Notes under the pieces: model-generated
Told to the model about the DNA's origin: nothing
Databases searched by the model: none
Seen by the model: only the letters and a program-made list of their open reading frames with translations
Assembly (NCBI GenBank): GCA_020055645.1
Contig: CM034548.1
Coordinates: 19,096,001 to 19,160,000 of the forward strand
Source: Tomocerus qinae
Lineage: Eukaryota > Arthropoda > Collembola > Entomobryomorpha > Tomoceridae
Direction: 5' to 3'
DNA length: 64,000 nt
Shown here: positions 14,501 through 26,203 of the stretch, piece after piece
Layout of the letters: the number at the start of each line of letters is the position of its first letter
How positions within the stretch are numbered: position 1 is the first letter of the stretch
Program-made: the position numbers and the translations under genes

Positions 14501-17500
14501 GTTGCTATTCTTTATTTATATGTACAAACGCAGTATGTGCACAGGTATAGCTACTCAAGAAAGAATGTTGAATGATCGGGCTAGCTATAAACCATAATAG
14601 ACGAAGGTTAGCTTAGTTGGAGGGAGGCATAGGTAGGTTACACTAGCTAATCTCGTATTATTAGGAATTCGCCAAAAACTATTTCCACAGATGTAAAGCA
14701 TGGGAATAAAATCCAGCTCCAAGATTACAATACATATATACAACATACTTAAAACATGAATACCCAAATGTATGCTGATATCTGTTGTAATAGTTAGTAG
14801 TCCGTGAAATTCAACTCCTATACTCCACTATAAATGCTTTACATGCCTACTTAGGAATTATAATAATAACACTATTCCCATATACTCTGTGAAAGAACTG
14901 TAATAATTTGTTCGTTATTTCTTGGTGGCTTCGCATGGCGTGTAAATCCAAACCACTCACACACAATCATTCTCTCGTAATTTTACATTATCTCCTATAG
15001 GATACTTACTAGTAGTAATTCTATTCGGCTGGTCAGTCTCACTCAAATTGTCTCACATTCCCTACTTTTGCATGTTCTTAGTACAAATTACACTAGTTAC
15101 ACTATGATACGACACAATTCATGTTTACTATGTAATGCACCGTCCACCGCAATCATTTTCAACAGGTACCATAAATACTCTTAGCACCAATCTCACGTAA
15201 CTTGATTGTTTTTTAATGTTTATAATGAAAAATGACAAGACTTTTAAGATAGACAATTTTAGAATCAACAAACTTTCTTACGCTAATCCCTTAATGCATT
15301 ATTCATTCAATTAAATCTTTAGGATCTATTTTCATGCCGTACAACAGTATAGCATCTTTAAAAAAAACTAATATTATAAGGTATTTTACTACTACTGGTA
15401 TTCTACTTATTTATTTGGTTGGCACATGCACAATTGTAAATGGTACCCACACACGAAGTACTATTTGCCGAATCAGGGACCACATGCAAATCATATAACC
15501 ACAACAGAAGAACACGAAATATTTCGGCTGTCTGTTCTTTGGATGAATAAAAGCAAGTAGAGTATGCAAGGGAAATTACTTTGTGGAATAATGATAGCGA
15601 TAATATGGTACATATAGATTCAGATTGCAATTGTTCTCTGTCGTCGTGGTCAGTGTGACTAACAATGGAACATGCTGCACTACAATCCCACAAAATTACT
15701 TTGTTCTATTCTACATTCTGTTTCTGATCCGAAATTCTTCATGTAAATATGGCTATTAATAATAGCCTTCTAATTATTAGGATTACAGAATAGAATTTTC
15801 ACACTCAGTTCCATTTCAATAGCTTTCTTTAACTATACGTTTATATAGATTCCTTTGAATTTTTCTGTAGACTAATATAAAGTGTCTCGATGATTTATTT
15901 TTTGAATTGTTATAAACGACACAAGGAAAAGTCTTTTAGAAACCGCTCGTCATAAATTATCCCAAGATAGATAGAATGTATTGAAGTAATATAAAACTGA
16001 CCACTTGGTTTGTATTATATAGTAATACACGGTGAGAATGCATTGTGAAGTACCCGTATCACAATTTTCATAACATGTAATAATTTTAGTATTATGTTAT
16101 GCCCAGTATTATTATGTTGTACACTTTCTGCATTATGCACAATATTTATCTCTTTGATCAAATCATGAGGAAATTCTAATGAATATCCCAACCAACATTT
16201 TCCTTTTCGTTGATTAATAGTTTAATTATTCATTGCCCAAGTTATACTCGACTATTTACTATTTGGTCATGGTAAGTACTACGATAATAATGTGAGTGGG
16301 TTGAATGGCATATATGTACATGTGTCATCAAATAATACAAAACTACTAGGTACTACTCCATTTGCTACGCTACAGAACTCCGATTTGCTGATTGCTTTCA
16401 CAGAAATGTTCACAGATAAATAATTATTTACCGCTTGGCTAGTTGGCTGATTGTGAACGAATTCTTTGGTACTATATCCACTCATGAATTCATTTTTGTC
16501 TTTACTACGCACGAGTCCCTATTTCTTATTATAAATTATTATATGCAAAACAATTTAAGACTACTAATGAGTAGCAAAACGTTGTCAATCAGAAACTCAT
16601 GAATATAATATGTAACAGTGAACATATCATTAGATTAGAGAATTGAAACCCTTTTTCAGGAGTTTAATATAGTATATAGAAGTATTGCTTTGATATTTAT
16701 GAGCCATGAGGAGAGTAAATAGACTCTCACTGTGAATTAATGAATCTAAACTAAGAAGATTGAATCTGAAAGAAGTTTCAATCATAAATACACCAAACGT
16801 GCACTTTTGGGCTATACTAAAAAAATTAAATAATTGCTGATATGAAATATCGATAAGAGGAACGAGGAAAGTTTCCTTACATCAAATATCATGTCCATAG
16901 TTGTACTTTAGGTACTAACGTTAATAGCAATCCGCTTTCTAAGTCGGCATTCTATAAGTACTTCCACATTATTGAAAAACAAGGACCATGACTTATTTAA
17001 TTGCATTTATTTAGTAATTAAGGAAATATATTGCCAGGATTAAGATGCAGGAAATATGTTTTTCGTTTCTATTAAAGGATAAAAAAGGAGGAAATGTTTA
17101 TTCTCTGTTAAACATCTACAAAATATTCTATGAGTATAGGTAGTAGGTAAATGTAGCATTGAATCAAGCTCCTTTTATTTTTTAAGAAAAGAAAATTAAA
17201 AATTCGTCTAACCTTTTTAAGTGTAGAAACTTGTAAAAAGAATAAAATGAGGATTTAAGCGATGAAACGATCTCACAATTATCTGTCAAAACAGAGCGAA
17301 ACAATTATTACGTACGTCAACGTCTCACTTTGAAAGATGCACAAAATTAATGCACAGACTACACTTGCTTCCTTAAAGCTTTCAAAACTTGGAAATTCAC
17401 AAAACTTGCCGAGAGAGTTGAGACAATTTCGTTAGACGACTTTGACTTTTGCACATGTGAATCTGAATGAGGAATGATAGTAAAAATACGAGTGCACTGC

Positions 17501-19050
17501 AGTATTATTCAATTAATAGTGAGTAATCTTCTTCACCCCTGTGCAGATTGTATGTAGAGTGTGGAGCTAACTGAACACACACGACACGATACTTGAGTAA
17601 GTAAGTAAGATACTCAGATTGGCTAAAGTAGTAACCTGCTCGGCCGACACTTTGTTGATGAGACACACAATTCATCGAGTTAAAGTGCAGACAGATGCAT
17701 GCAGATATTATATGCAATACCCTTTAACAGCATTGTTAGACCTCACTTCAACCAACTAGCAATAAAACTATGTGGTTAGCCTAATCTTACCTTTATAATA
17801 TCTCTACATGTATATACGAAGAACTACCTTCCTACCTGTCTTATTGTGAGACTTGGGATGTGAATCTATCCATATCCTATCACATACTACTTCTTGTTCG
17901 TATCGTGTTAGGTTGCTTGGATTAGTTCAGCACTAACTCAAGATATATCTCTATTCCTCCTCTATAACTCGATAGATACTGCAAGACGATTGATAAAATT
18001 GGGACCGAGACGAAAACCTTCTCGCCTCGTATCAATTTTATTTTTCAAATCATCAATTCAATATTTTTTAATAATTTATCCCCTTGAAAAAATATTTAAA
18101 TACTAGTTGACCATGAATATTGCTAATTATTTTACAAATAATTGCAATAAATAACTACCTACTTACTATCTCTTTAGGTACCGAAATTTAGAGGAGTAGG
18201 AATTTTGTATGATAACGACCTTATCATGTAATCATGCAACATGCAATGCTATAGCAGTACTATATTATTCATGCCACAGTTAGACTTAATAATCATATGC
18301 TTTATTTCCTATTACAAAAGTAATTTAATAATGAGAAATTACTATACTTCCTCTGCATTTGTTTTTTTCCTATGCATTTAATTTACATTTAAACAAAATC
18401 CAGACGTTTTACCTGTGATGAAATTCAGGCTAGATCGAAGGAACAAAATTACATAAAATTGTATCGACCAGGACAAAAAATGAATGCATAAATGCGTAAT
18501 TGAAATGTTAGTATTAAATTAAACTCTTCTTAAACACTAAATTATTGATGTCATGACATCTATAGTTAGTTCCGCATATGCAACATTATGCTAGCTGGAG
18601 ACTTGATATATTGCCTTATGGTAATTAAAACAAATCTATAACGGCAGCTGGAAACATCTAAAGAGGTATGTCAATGTATAAATAATAATATTGGCAAAAA
18701 ATACATTTTAATCATAAAGCATGCTGACATACACAAATATTTATTAACTTTCATATACTAATAGCATAATTTTGATTGAAACTTTTTTAATATCAACTAT
18801 TATATATCTCGTGCTAATATCCTTGTGCAAATGTTATGAATAAAATAAATACATTTACAAAAGTCATTAACAAATAAAGAAAAGTATAAATGTTTCTTAA
18901 CGGAACAGGTAAATTTCATTAATAACATTCTCTACGTGAAACAATGTTGGCACAATAATTGTGTCCAAAATCACTGAAAAATTCCTTAGTTTTTAATTCC
19001 ACGTTCTATTAACATTTCTATGAAAATCGGGGCTTTTTGACACAAAAATG
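5574..19050. other. long AT-rich region without a supported gene
   Basis: Across about 13 kb I see only short, low-complexity frames with no family resemblance, no run of exons in compatible phase and no terminal-repeat element I can delimit. Simple repeats occur (for example an ATA/TAA run around 9391-9406 and a GACT run at 14375-14387). It may hold regulatory DNA or 5' untranslated exons of the leftward receptor gene, but nothing in the sequence proves this. Confidence 0.5.
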
Positions 19051-19725
19051 ACTTGTTCTTTAATCCATCGAGAGTTGAGAGTGCCGAGATAAGGGGGAAC
19101 GTGAAAATATATTATCAGCTAGCAAACCGCGCACCGGATTTGAATTTCGTGGTTTTACTCCATCACCCGATGCCACGGAGGCGAATTGCAATAATATATT
19201 TATTCAATTCGGCGTTTTCGTTGTTTCGTGGTTATTCTGTCGTGTCACCACAGACTTTGAGTTAGTTCTTAGTTGCAAATTTACGGACTACTTTAACCAT
19301 ATTTATGTGATTTTTTGTGGGTTTACAATCTGCAAAACACAACTAGGCACTAAATATTTCGCGTGTATTGTCACTGCCATACATTACTTTTTGAGAGTAA
19401 AAAGTTAGGTCATATTAACATATGACAATAAAAGTAACAGTTGTTTTGTGATACAAATAAATGTATATTTCTTAATTCTCATTTGCTTGAGGTAAATATT
19501 AGCATTTTAGGTAATATTAAATCTTTTCTTACCTTTTTAATATAGTAAAAGTTTTTAGTTCAAACCACTTGTATATTAGGGTGATGAATGAATTGCCCAT
19601 AAATGGAAATTCTCTATGTAAAATTGTATTTTATATTTGCAGATATCAGGAGGATCAAGACTGTTTAAAATAGTCAATACACCATTCTGCTAATTAATAA
19701 TCGCACAAATTCTTTTCTACACAAA
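19051..19725 (+). promoter_or_regulatory. TBL2: TBL2 upstream region with a probable 5' untranslated intron
   Basis: Around 19060-19265 the sequence becomes less AT-rich than its surroundings, as expected near a housekeeping promoter. A donor TTGAG/GTAAAT at 19491/19492 and an acceptor TATATTTGCAG ending at 19642 would remove a 151-base intron from the leader, placing a short untranslated exon 19643-19725 directly before the ATG. The splice pair is plausible but unproven. I do not see a convincing TATA box. Confidence 0.35.
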
Positions 19726-22141
19726 ATGGAAGACTTATTTTTTGTGGGACTCTATATTAGCGGAACAATGGCCTTATGTTGGATATTATGGATTTTTGTC
19801 AAAAAGACTATCTTTGGTGCCGCAGCGGAGTTGGAGGCGGAAATTGAAACAAACGCCAAAGGTGAACTATTTTGTTTATCTAACTGTTTGATACTCCATA
19901 TGATTTTGATCACTATAATATGCAATTCATTTATTTTGTAATAATTTTCAGAAAAACTGGCTGACCTACAGGCCAAAAAGAAAAAACCTCCGGCTGCCAT
20001 CGAAAAGAAATTGGGCAAAGGAAAAAGGAATGGAGTTGAAGAAACGCCTTTGGTAAAGTATACCCATCCATGGTTGGTGACCAACCTTAAAGGTCATTCT
20101 GAACCCGTCGAAAATGTTGAGATAAGTTTGAGCGGAAAATTGATGGCATCTTGTGCACCGGGTACGTTTCAAAGATTTCACACGATAAAAAAGGGTGCAT
20201 TACCTCTTTGGCTGTCCACATAAAAAGTTACCCGACGCCCAGTAAAACATTTATCCGACAAAAATAAAATATTTGGTGTTCTAATATGATATTACTAGAA
20301 ATAAGGCCGTCATACGCACGGGAAATTATCAACACTATCCACTCATAATAACACCAAATCCAATCATTATACCAAAAATTGAAATATTTTCTAAAGTTAC
20401 TGTTTAAAGTCCTTTTATCACTCGAGCAGCATTTGGTTTAATTTCGAAATATTGTAATTATTCTTGCGCCTGCGTAGGTGCACGAAGTTCATCTTTTACA
20501 TTTAAACATTATCACGGAAATTTTTCATTGCGCAACTCCACTTCACGATTATCCTATGGGTATGATGATTCTCTTAAACGAATATTTTTGTGCTGAAATG
20601 GTAAGCCAACTGCTGAAGCAGTAGCAGCTGATTTTAACAATGTGTTAGCTGGATTTTTGTCGGGTAAATGTATCATATGGCTTTGGTTGGTCACTTTTAA
20701 GGTGGATATGACAAGAGGAATACCATTCTTAATTGTTATATTTTTATACCTTCAACTTTTTTAATTAAAACTTTTCAATATAGTTTGTTTACATTTATGT
20801 CTATAGTATTATTAATTGCATTGTTTTTTCAATATGTTGATATTTAGACCGAACTGTAATGGTGTGGATGACAAAAGATTTCTCAGCCAAAGACCATAAG
20901 CAGATTCGCGTTAATATTGAATTCGATCACGCCAACAAAGTGTTTTGGAGTCCTGATAACAAAGCCTTTATTATTTCCAAAGCAGAGGGGAAAGTAATAG
21001 AAGTTTATAAATTAGGGAAAAAACCAGACGGCTCTGTGGGCAATATTCAGTCCGCTTTCAAATTTAGCACGGTATGTACTAGTAGTAATGTTACTAAAGA
21101 GATACTATAGTTCTAAATAATAAATGTTTTAATGGCATCATTAGTTATTAATTTTTTTGTTTGTAGAAACATCGTGACACTATCATAGGACTGGGCATTG
21201 CTTGCAATGGAAAATGTGTAATGAGTTGTTCGGCTGACGGCCTTATTGTTATTTGGGACTTAAAAGGATTCGTATTGAAGGAATTTAACGTAGAGCTTGA
21301 CCAAACCCATTGTGCAAAGATTTCCCCATGCGGTCGTTTCATAGCTGTGGGGGGTGAAAAGGTTACCGTTAATAGATATAGCTTAAATTGGGATGACAAA
21401 GTCCTTCAACAAGTGATTACCTTAGAACAACTGAAACATCATGAGTTGGGAGTTTACAGCTTGGATTTTAAATTTGACTCTACTATGATTGTAACTCTGT
21501 CCAAAACTGGAACCTGGAGACTTTTCGATATAACAGGTACTGATAGCAAACCAAATGCTTTATGTAAGATTTTATTGTTTGAAAATGTTGTATAACTTTT
21601 TTGTGTAAAGGGTCAAGGATCACTGTACCAACAACTGGAAAGGTCAATGCTGGTTTATTTGACGACTTAAAGGCCAATCCAATCGTTAAGCTATCTATTG
21701 ATGCCAACCTCGTCTTTGTGGGTGTTAAACGTGATGTTAAAATATTTTCTACCTTCACAGGACAATTGCTTGCGAGTTTGGATGACGTACATGATGGTGA
21801 GTGTAAAGTATTACGCTAAATAATAAAGTTACCATTGTCAGGACATTTTCACTTTATATATTTTGTTGAATATTTATTTTTGAAGTGAATTAATTAACAT
21901 TTTGTTTTGTTTAGGATACATTCAAGATATTGCATTGCCAATTGATAGTTTACATTTCATTACGTGCGGAGACAAGACAATCCGTGTATTTAATAACATC
22001 GTGGGGCTGAAAGAAAAATTACGCAATGCTCAGGCTGCACTCATGGATAAAACAAATCTCACCGAAGCGCTAAAAAACCGCTTAGAAGGGGACATACAAC
22101 GAATAAAGAAGACATTGGCAGGGCTTAATAATAATTTGTAA
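19726..22141 (+). CDS. TBL2: transducin beta-like protein 2, ER-anchored WD40 protein
   Basis: Six exons: 19726-19861, 19952-20161, 20848-21071, 21167-21536, 21611-21796 and 21915-22141. They join in phase to 450 residues, close to the 447 of human TBL2. Residues about 4-30 form an N-terminal membrane anchor, followed by a Lys-rich linker (KLADLQAKKKKPPAAIEKK) and WD40 repeats such as GHSEPVENVEISLSGKLMAS...DRTVMVWM and a repeat ending in IVIWDLKG. The C-terminus is a basic coiled-coil-like tail. In mammals TBL2 sits in the ER membrane and associates with the stress kinase PERK, supporting ATF4 output; that role is inferred here by orthology. The ATG at 19726 is the first in frame and precedes the membrane anchor directly. 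A second donor at 21563/21564 is also in phase and would add nine residues. The gene is tail to tail with RAD51D. Confidence 0.93.
20247..20671. repeat. possible MITE-like element in TBL2 intron 2
   Basis: The 686-base second intron of TBL2 is the longest in the gene. It contains a 19-base sequence at 20247-20265 (ACATTTATCCGACAAAAAT) whose reverse complement recurs at 20653-20671 with one mismatch. The roughly 425 bases enclosed have no coding potential and are richer in CpG than the rest of the intron. This is what a small non-autonomous DNA transposon would look like, but no clear target-site duplication flanks the repeats and the match is short, so chance is not excluded. Confidence 0.33.
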
Positions 22142-22396
22142 CTAGTTTGTGCCTTCTGATTATTGCTCACTCACAAATTAACAGAATCGGTTTACTCTAA
22201 TTGCATAAAGATACAGATCAATACGGAGCCTAATAATAGTAATTATTTTGTTGCTATTCTACATTAGAAAAATATAAATAAGCTGAAAATGTACAGCCTT
22301 GGAGAATATTTTAAAAATTGTAACAAATGCAAACATAAAGGTCGCTTTAAACATTAACATAAAGACTGTTGTACAATATTTATTATCCTAACCTAA

Positions 22397-22406
22397 AATA
22401 AATAAA
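22397..22406 (+). promoter_or_regulatory. candidate TBL2 polyadenylation signal
   Basis: Two overlapping AATAAA hexamers (22397-22402 and 22401-22406) lie about 255 bases beyond the TBL2 stop codon. There is no clearer signal nearer on the plus strand, though AATAAG occurs near 22275. The minus-strand TTTATT at 22376-22383 could serve RAD51D, so the two 3' ends may meet or overlap here. Confidence 0.4.
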
Positions 22407-22804
22407 TGCAGAAACATTTAATACCACGTTTTATAAAATTTAACATTTAGCATTGAGCCATCATTGAAGGCTATTTTTACCTTATTGTGCGTTGTACACA
22501 CCTGCAATTAATGATTGTTGAGCGATCATCATGTACCAAATACAAATAATTCCTTCACTATCTGTGTCCTCTACCAAAAAGACTCAATAAACACTCCAAG
22601 ATTTTGTTTGAACCAGTGTGCAGATAATTGCATGGATCTTAACACAGGGCTTGTTAAACATAATTGGGGTCATATCATATAACATACATTCATTGGCAAT
22701 ATTGGCATCCAATAATTATTATAAACTAGTTTCAGTCTGTATCTCAATTTGTACTTTCTGTAAAGATGCATTAGAGTAATAGAAAATTGAATTGGCATAA
22801 TGGT

Positions 22805-24330
22805 TCATTTAAAAATGTCCGACTTTCCAATTAATATTGGTTCATCTTTAACCTTCCTCGTGGATTTTACAATACTGATTTCAATTTTGCTGTCATTGTA
22901 TTTCGCAGGACACAGTAAAAGTCGAAAGTTAGGTTGATGAGCCCAATACTTTCCCAAAGCAGGCTTTATACCACCAGGTTTGTTGTTTCCACTTTTACTC
23001 CACTTGGTGTACATAGCAACAGCATTACTTACTATGATGACAAGCACGCCTTGTCTAGCCAGGCATTTGACTTGCTCCATAAATTTGTCTACGTGAAATG
23101 TCCAAGCTAAATTACATAAAGCAACATTTAAATACCCCACAAAATGGTGTTTTTGAAATGTTTCCTAATATAAAGGCATGTGCATTGCAATCCCATATTA
23201 AACAACAATAATACTTATTAACACTTTTTGCATCTAAAAGAATGTCAAATAACAAAAGATATAATGATTGGTCTATTTAGCCCAAGGTTAATAAATTTGG
23301 AAGATAGAAGACCAAATAAATAAATTTTCAGTTAAACGACGATGATATATAATAATTTAAAAACTTACAAGCCAATGGATCGCTGACAGATGGGTACATG
23401 ATTATGGGTAACGAGTCAATTATAACAATACGCAGCTGGTTGCACATATTCATTTGACCCAAGCACATTTCGACATTGAAATCATTAAGAGTTCCCACTG
23501 TTTCCTCAAAATCAAATCGTTTGAATATTCTCAGTCGCTGCAGAAGCTGTAGAAAAAATTGTAATTAGGGATATTTGAATTCATAGAATATTTGTCATGT
23601 CAGGTTACTACTAAAACTAGATGCACGAACTATTAGGTACTAAACTATTTTTATGGTGTTAAGAATATTCATAATAATGATTTTACTTCTTTATTTAAAC
23701 CAGATCTTGATTTAAAAGCGGATCCTGAAATATCGTTTTTGCTATCAATGTATGCAACCACAGAATTTTCATTCCCACAACAATCCAAGGCCATAGAGAG
23801 GCAAAACTGAGTTTTCCCTGATCCAGATGGACCAAATACTTCTACTATCTCTCCACCTTTAAAGCCCCCATTCAACGCTACATTCAGTCTACATTTGATG
23901 AAAGTTAATTGTCAGTACTGTAAATTTATGATTAAGGCAGTCTTGATTCAATAGCAATAATATTGCGTACTTTATAAACCCTGTAGAAATAAACATGTTG
24001 TCCCGATTTCCAATCCCAAACATTGATCTTTTACAAAGTTGGTTCACAGTGATAGGTGCCGGACGACTGACATTTAGGATCTCATTTTTCATGACTTCAT
24101 ATCCCTGCAAAAAATTGCACCATTGAGCTTATGGTTATATTTTATTAGATTTTCTATAAAATAATTAATAATTTGAAACTACTCACTGAACTATCCAAAC
24201 GAGCAATTCTCATTATCACGTCGCGACTATACATAAAAAAATGCAGTAATTTAACAATTCCTTCGGCATGAAGATCCTCCACATTTTTTTCCAATAATGA
24301 TGGGCAGGTTATCGTGGATATTTCATCCAT
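22805..24330 (-). CDS. RAD51D: RAD51D-like recombinase paralogue (exons 4 and 5 do not join in phase)
   Basis: Five exons on the minus strand: 24330-24187, 24104-23971, 23888-23687, 23546-23369 and about 23164-22805, giving roughly 338 residues (human RAD51D has 328). Residues 112-119 are a Walker A motif, GPSGSGKT. Residues 199-204 (RIVIID, followed by SL) are Walker B. The last exon contains KPALGKYWAHQP, matching the RAD51D-type KPALG motif, and ends at TGA 22805-22807. RAD51D is a nuclear ATPase of the BCDX2 complex that helps load RAD51 in homologous recombination and fork protection. The ATG at 24330 is the first in-frame ATG; a frame open further upstream has no ATG. Exons 1-4 join cleanly. 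Exon 4 ends in phase 1 at a good GTAAGT donor, whereas the only acceptor before exon 5 opens the homologous frame in phase 0, giving an immediate stop if joined literally. The locus may be real with an odd splice or base error, or it may be damaged. Confidence 0.82.
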
Positions 24331-24851
24331 TGTGTAACACTTTCTTGAGTTCAACACCAAACAGCAAACACATTGGATAAGTAATAATTAGTGCTACTAC
24401 TAGGCCATCAGTGTTGTATTCAACTTGAATTAAGCTATTTTAAACATCACTTTCCCTTTTACTTTACGCGGAAAAAAGACCTTTAAGTAACAAAAAATTC
24501 AAAATCCCCTCAACTGGGGCGACGGCAATGTTTCATTTATGAATGGTCTTTTGCGCGTGAAGTGAAACGGAAGTGAGATTCTATCCTAGGCTTTAAGCCA
24601 AATTGTAAAATCCAACACATTCCTAACTATATATTCAAAATAAATTCTGAAGTTCAAATAGGAAACCGATTTGTACATTCGCAAAAATAAATGCCGAAGT
24701 ATGTATTATGTTTGCGATGTCAGCTTTTCACATTCAACATTCCGACCCAAATTGCAAATACTAATTCTGTCTTAATATTGAAAGAGCAAAGGTTAAGTAT
24801 ACATAGCACAGGACTTAATAAAAGATTTTTTTGGGAGAACCTTCTTACTAC
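24331..24851. other. intergenic region at the RAD51D 5' end
   Basis: This region should hold the RAD51D promoter and leader. It contains GC-richer patches around 24520-24560 (including CTCAACTGGGGCGACGGC) but no core element I can assign with confidence. No gene is seen. Confidence 0.4.
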
Positions 24852-25095
24852 CCGTTCAAAGTTTCCTAACAGACAAAGGAAACAATGGAAACAATGAAGC
24901 ACCATCACTAATTGGACATTTTGTATCGTGTTGCTAATTGCTTTTCAATTGTTCTTCATTCTTTCCTCGACGCTCGGCGAAACGAGTGCTGGTCGAGGAA
25001 AGAACAATTGAAAACCAATTAGCAACACAATACAAGACATCCAATTAGTAATGGTGCTTCATTGTTTCCTTTGTCTGTGAGGAAACTTTGAACGG
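24852..25095. repeat. long foldback (inverted repeat) between RAD51D and GCN1
   Basis: The left arm (about 24852-24970) and right arm (about 24990-25095) are reverse complements over most of their length, with small gaps. The ends pair as CCGTTCAAAGTTTCC (24852) against GGAAACTTTGAACGG (ending 25095). Internal blocks such as GCACCAT...CTAATTGGA and CTAATTG...CAATTGTTC also recur inverted. The centre has a short spacer flanked by CCTCGAC and GTCGAGG. It codes for no recognisable protein. The form fits a foldback MITE, and a transcript through it would make a hairpin of about 100 base pairs. No target duplication is obvious at its edges. Confidence 0.8.
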
Positions 25096-26203
25096 ATAAT
25101 ATTAATTAATTGATATCATTCATCATTTGTCATTATACCAATAATTAGCCAATCCAGGATTTACAAAATTAATAATATGTACAATTAGCAATTTTAGTTT
25201 AATTATTTGAATGGTATTACTCCAGTATTGTCTAACTTTCATCTGAGCTTCTAATCCAACATCCAAAACAAAAATGGTAAAATTATTCAGAAACAGAATA
25301 CCAGTTTACTAACCAGTTCACTATTGCTTTTCAATTTATGCACAATTGAATAGTTTAGTATTGATTTTCCGTAATCAAAGCCTCTGAACTCTACCTCTGA
25401 CCTCCTATAGGTATCTGAATCTATCTGCAAAAAGCAAGAAAAATGGATTTAGAAAGTTAAAAGTTCCAAAAAAGTATATTATTAATTCTTTAAATAAAAA
25501 ATTACAGTGTTACCTGTTACGTGAGAGGTAAGATTGACAACCTTATTGGCGCCATAGTAGTTTAAACATTTTGGCGCCCCATAGATTTTAAAATATTTGG
25601 CAATAATTAGCCTGCGAAAGTGAAGAGCTGTTTGCTACTGGTGCTTGGCTATTACCTAAAGTATGCGACAGGTTTTAGAGAAGATTAGCCGACAGTGAAC
25701 AGACCGGAGAGGCAGTAGTTGAGTTCAGTTCAGTCTGCATCGGGCATGCGAGTGGGAAATAGTAGTGCCAGCCAGGCAAGAGAAAATTCGGAAATAATAT
25801 TAAAAAAACAGCATGCTTTGCTTTCACATTTTATCAAAGCGTTGATTGAATGTGAATTACCGTGTTGACTAGTTGGTGTAGGGTTGAAACTCTTCATTGA
25901 TTGAAACTGTCACATTTATTACCTGTCTTTTCTTGTCGGCTCAATAGGTAGGTATTAATAATTTGACCAGATAATTGTATTATTACTATATACTACTAAG
26001 TCATTAATTTCTAACTTTTCCAAGTTAGTTTTAGCTTGGACCTGATCTACTGGGCTGCTGGTTGTTGCTGTGTTACCTGGCTTCATAATTATCTTTTCTG
26101 TTTCCAGTTAAGTCGTTACTGTCGTGTTTGTTGAGCGTGGGAATCTGAGATCTTGGGACTGGGATATTAGGTTGTCGCACATCGGGACTTCATGCTTACC
26201 AAA
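25096..26203 (+). promoter_or_regulatory. GCN1: GCN1 upstream region with paired GGCGCC motifs
   Basis: Two TTGGCGCC sequences (25546-25553 and 25571-25578), each followed closely by CATAG, lie about 630 bases before the GCN1 ATG. They resemble E2F-type sites (TTTSGCGC) but also look like a local duplication. Around 25724-25735 the overlapping TCAGTT and TCAGTC sequences match the arthropod initiator consensus (TCAKTY), so transcription could start there. A donor TCAATAG/GTAGGT near 25948 and an acceptor CTGTTTCCAG near 26107 would remove a leader intron. All of this is inference from motifs. Confidence 0.35.
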
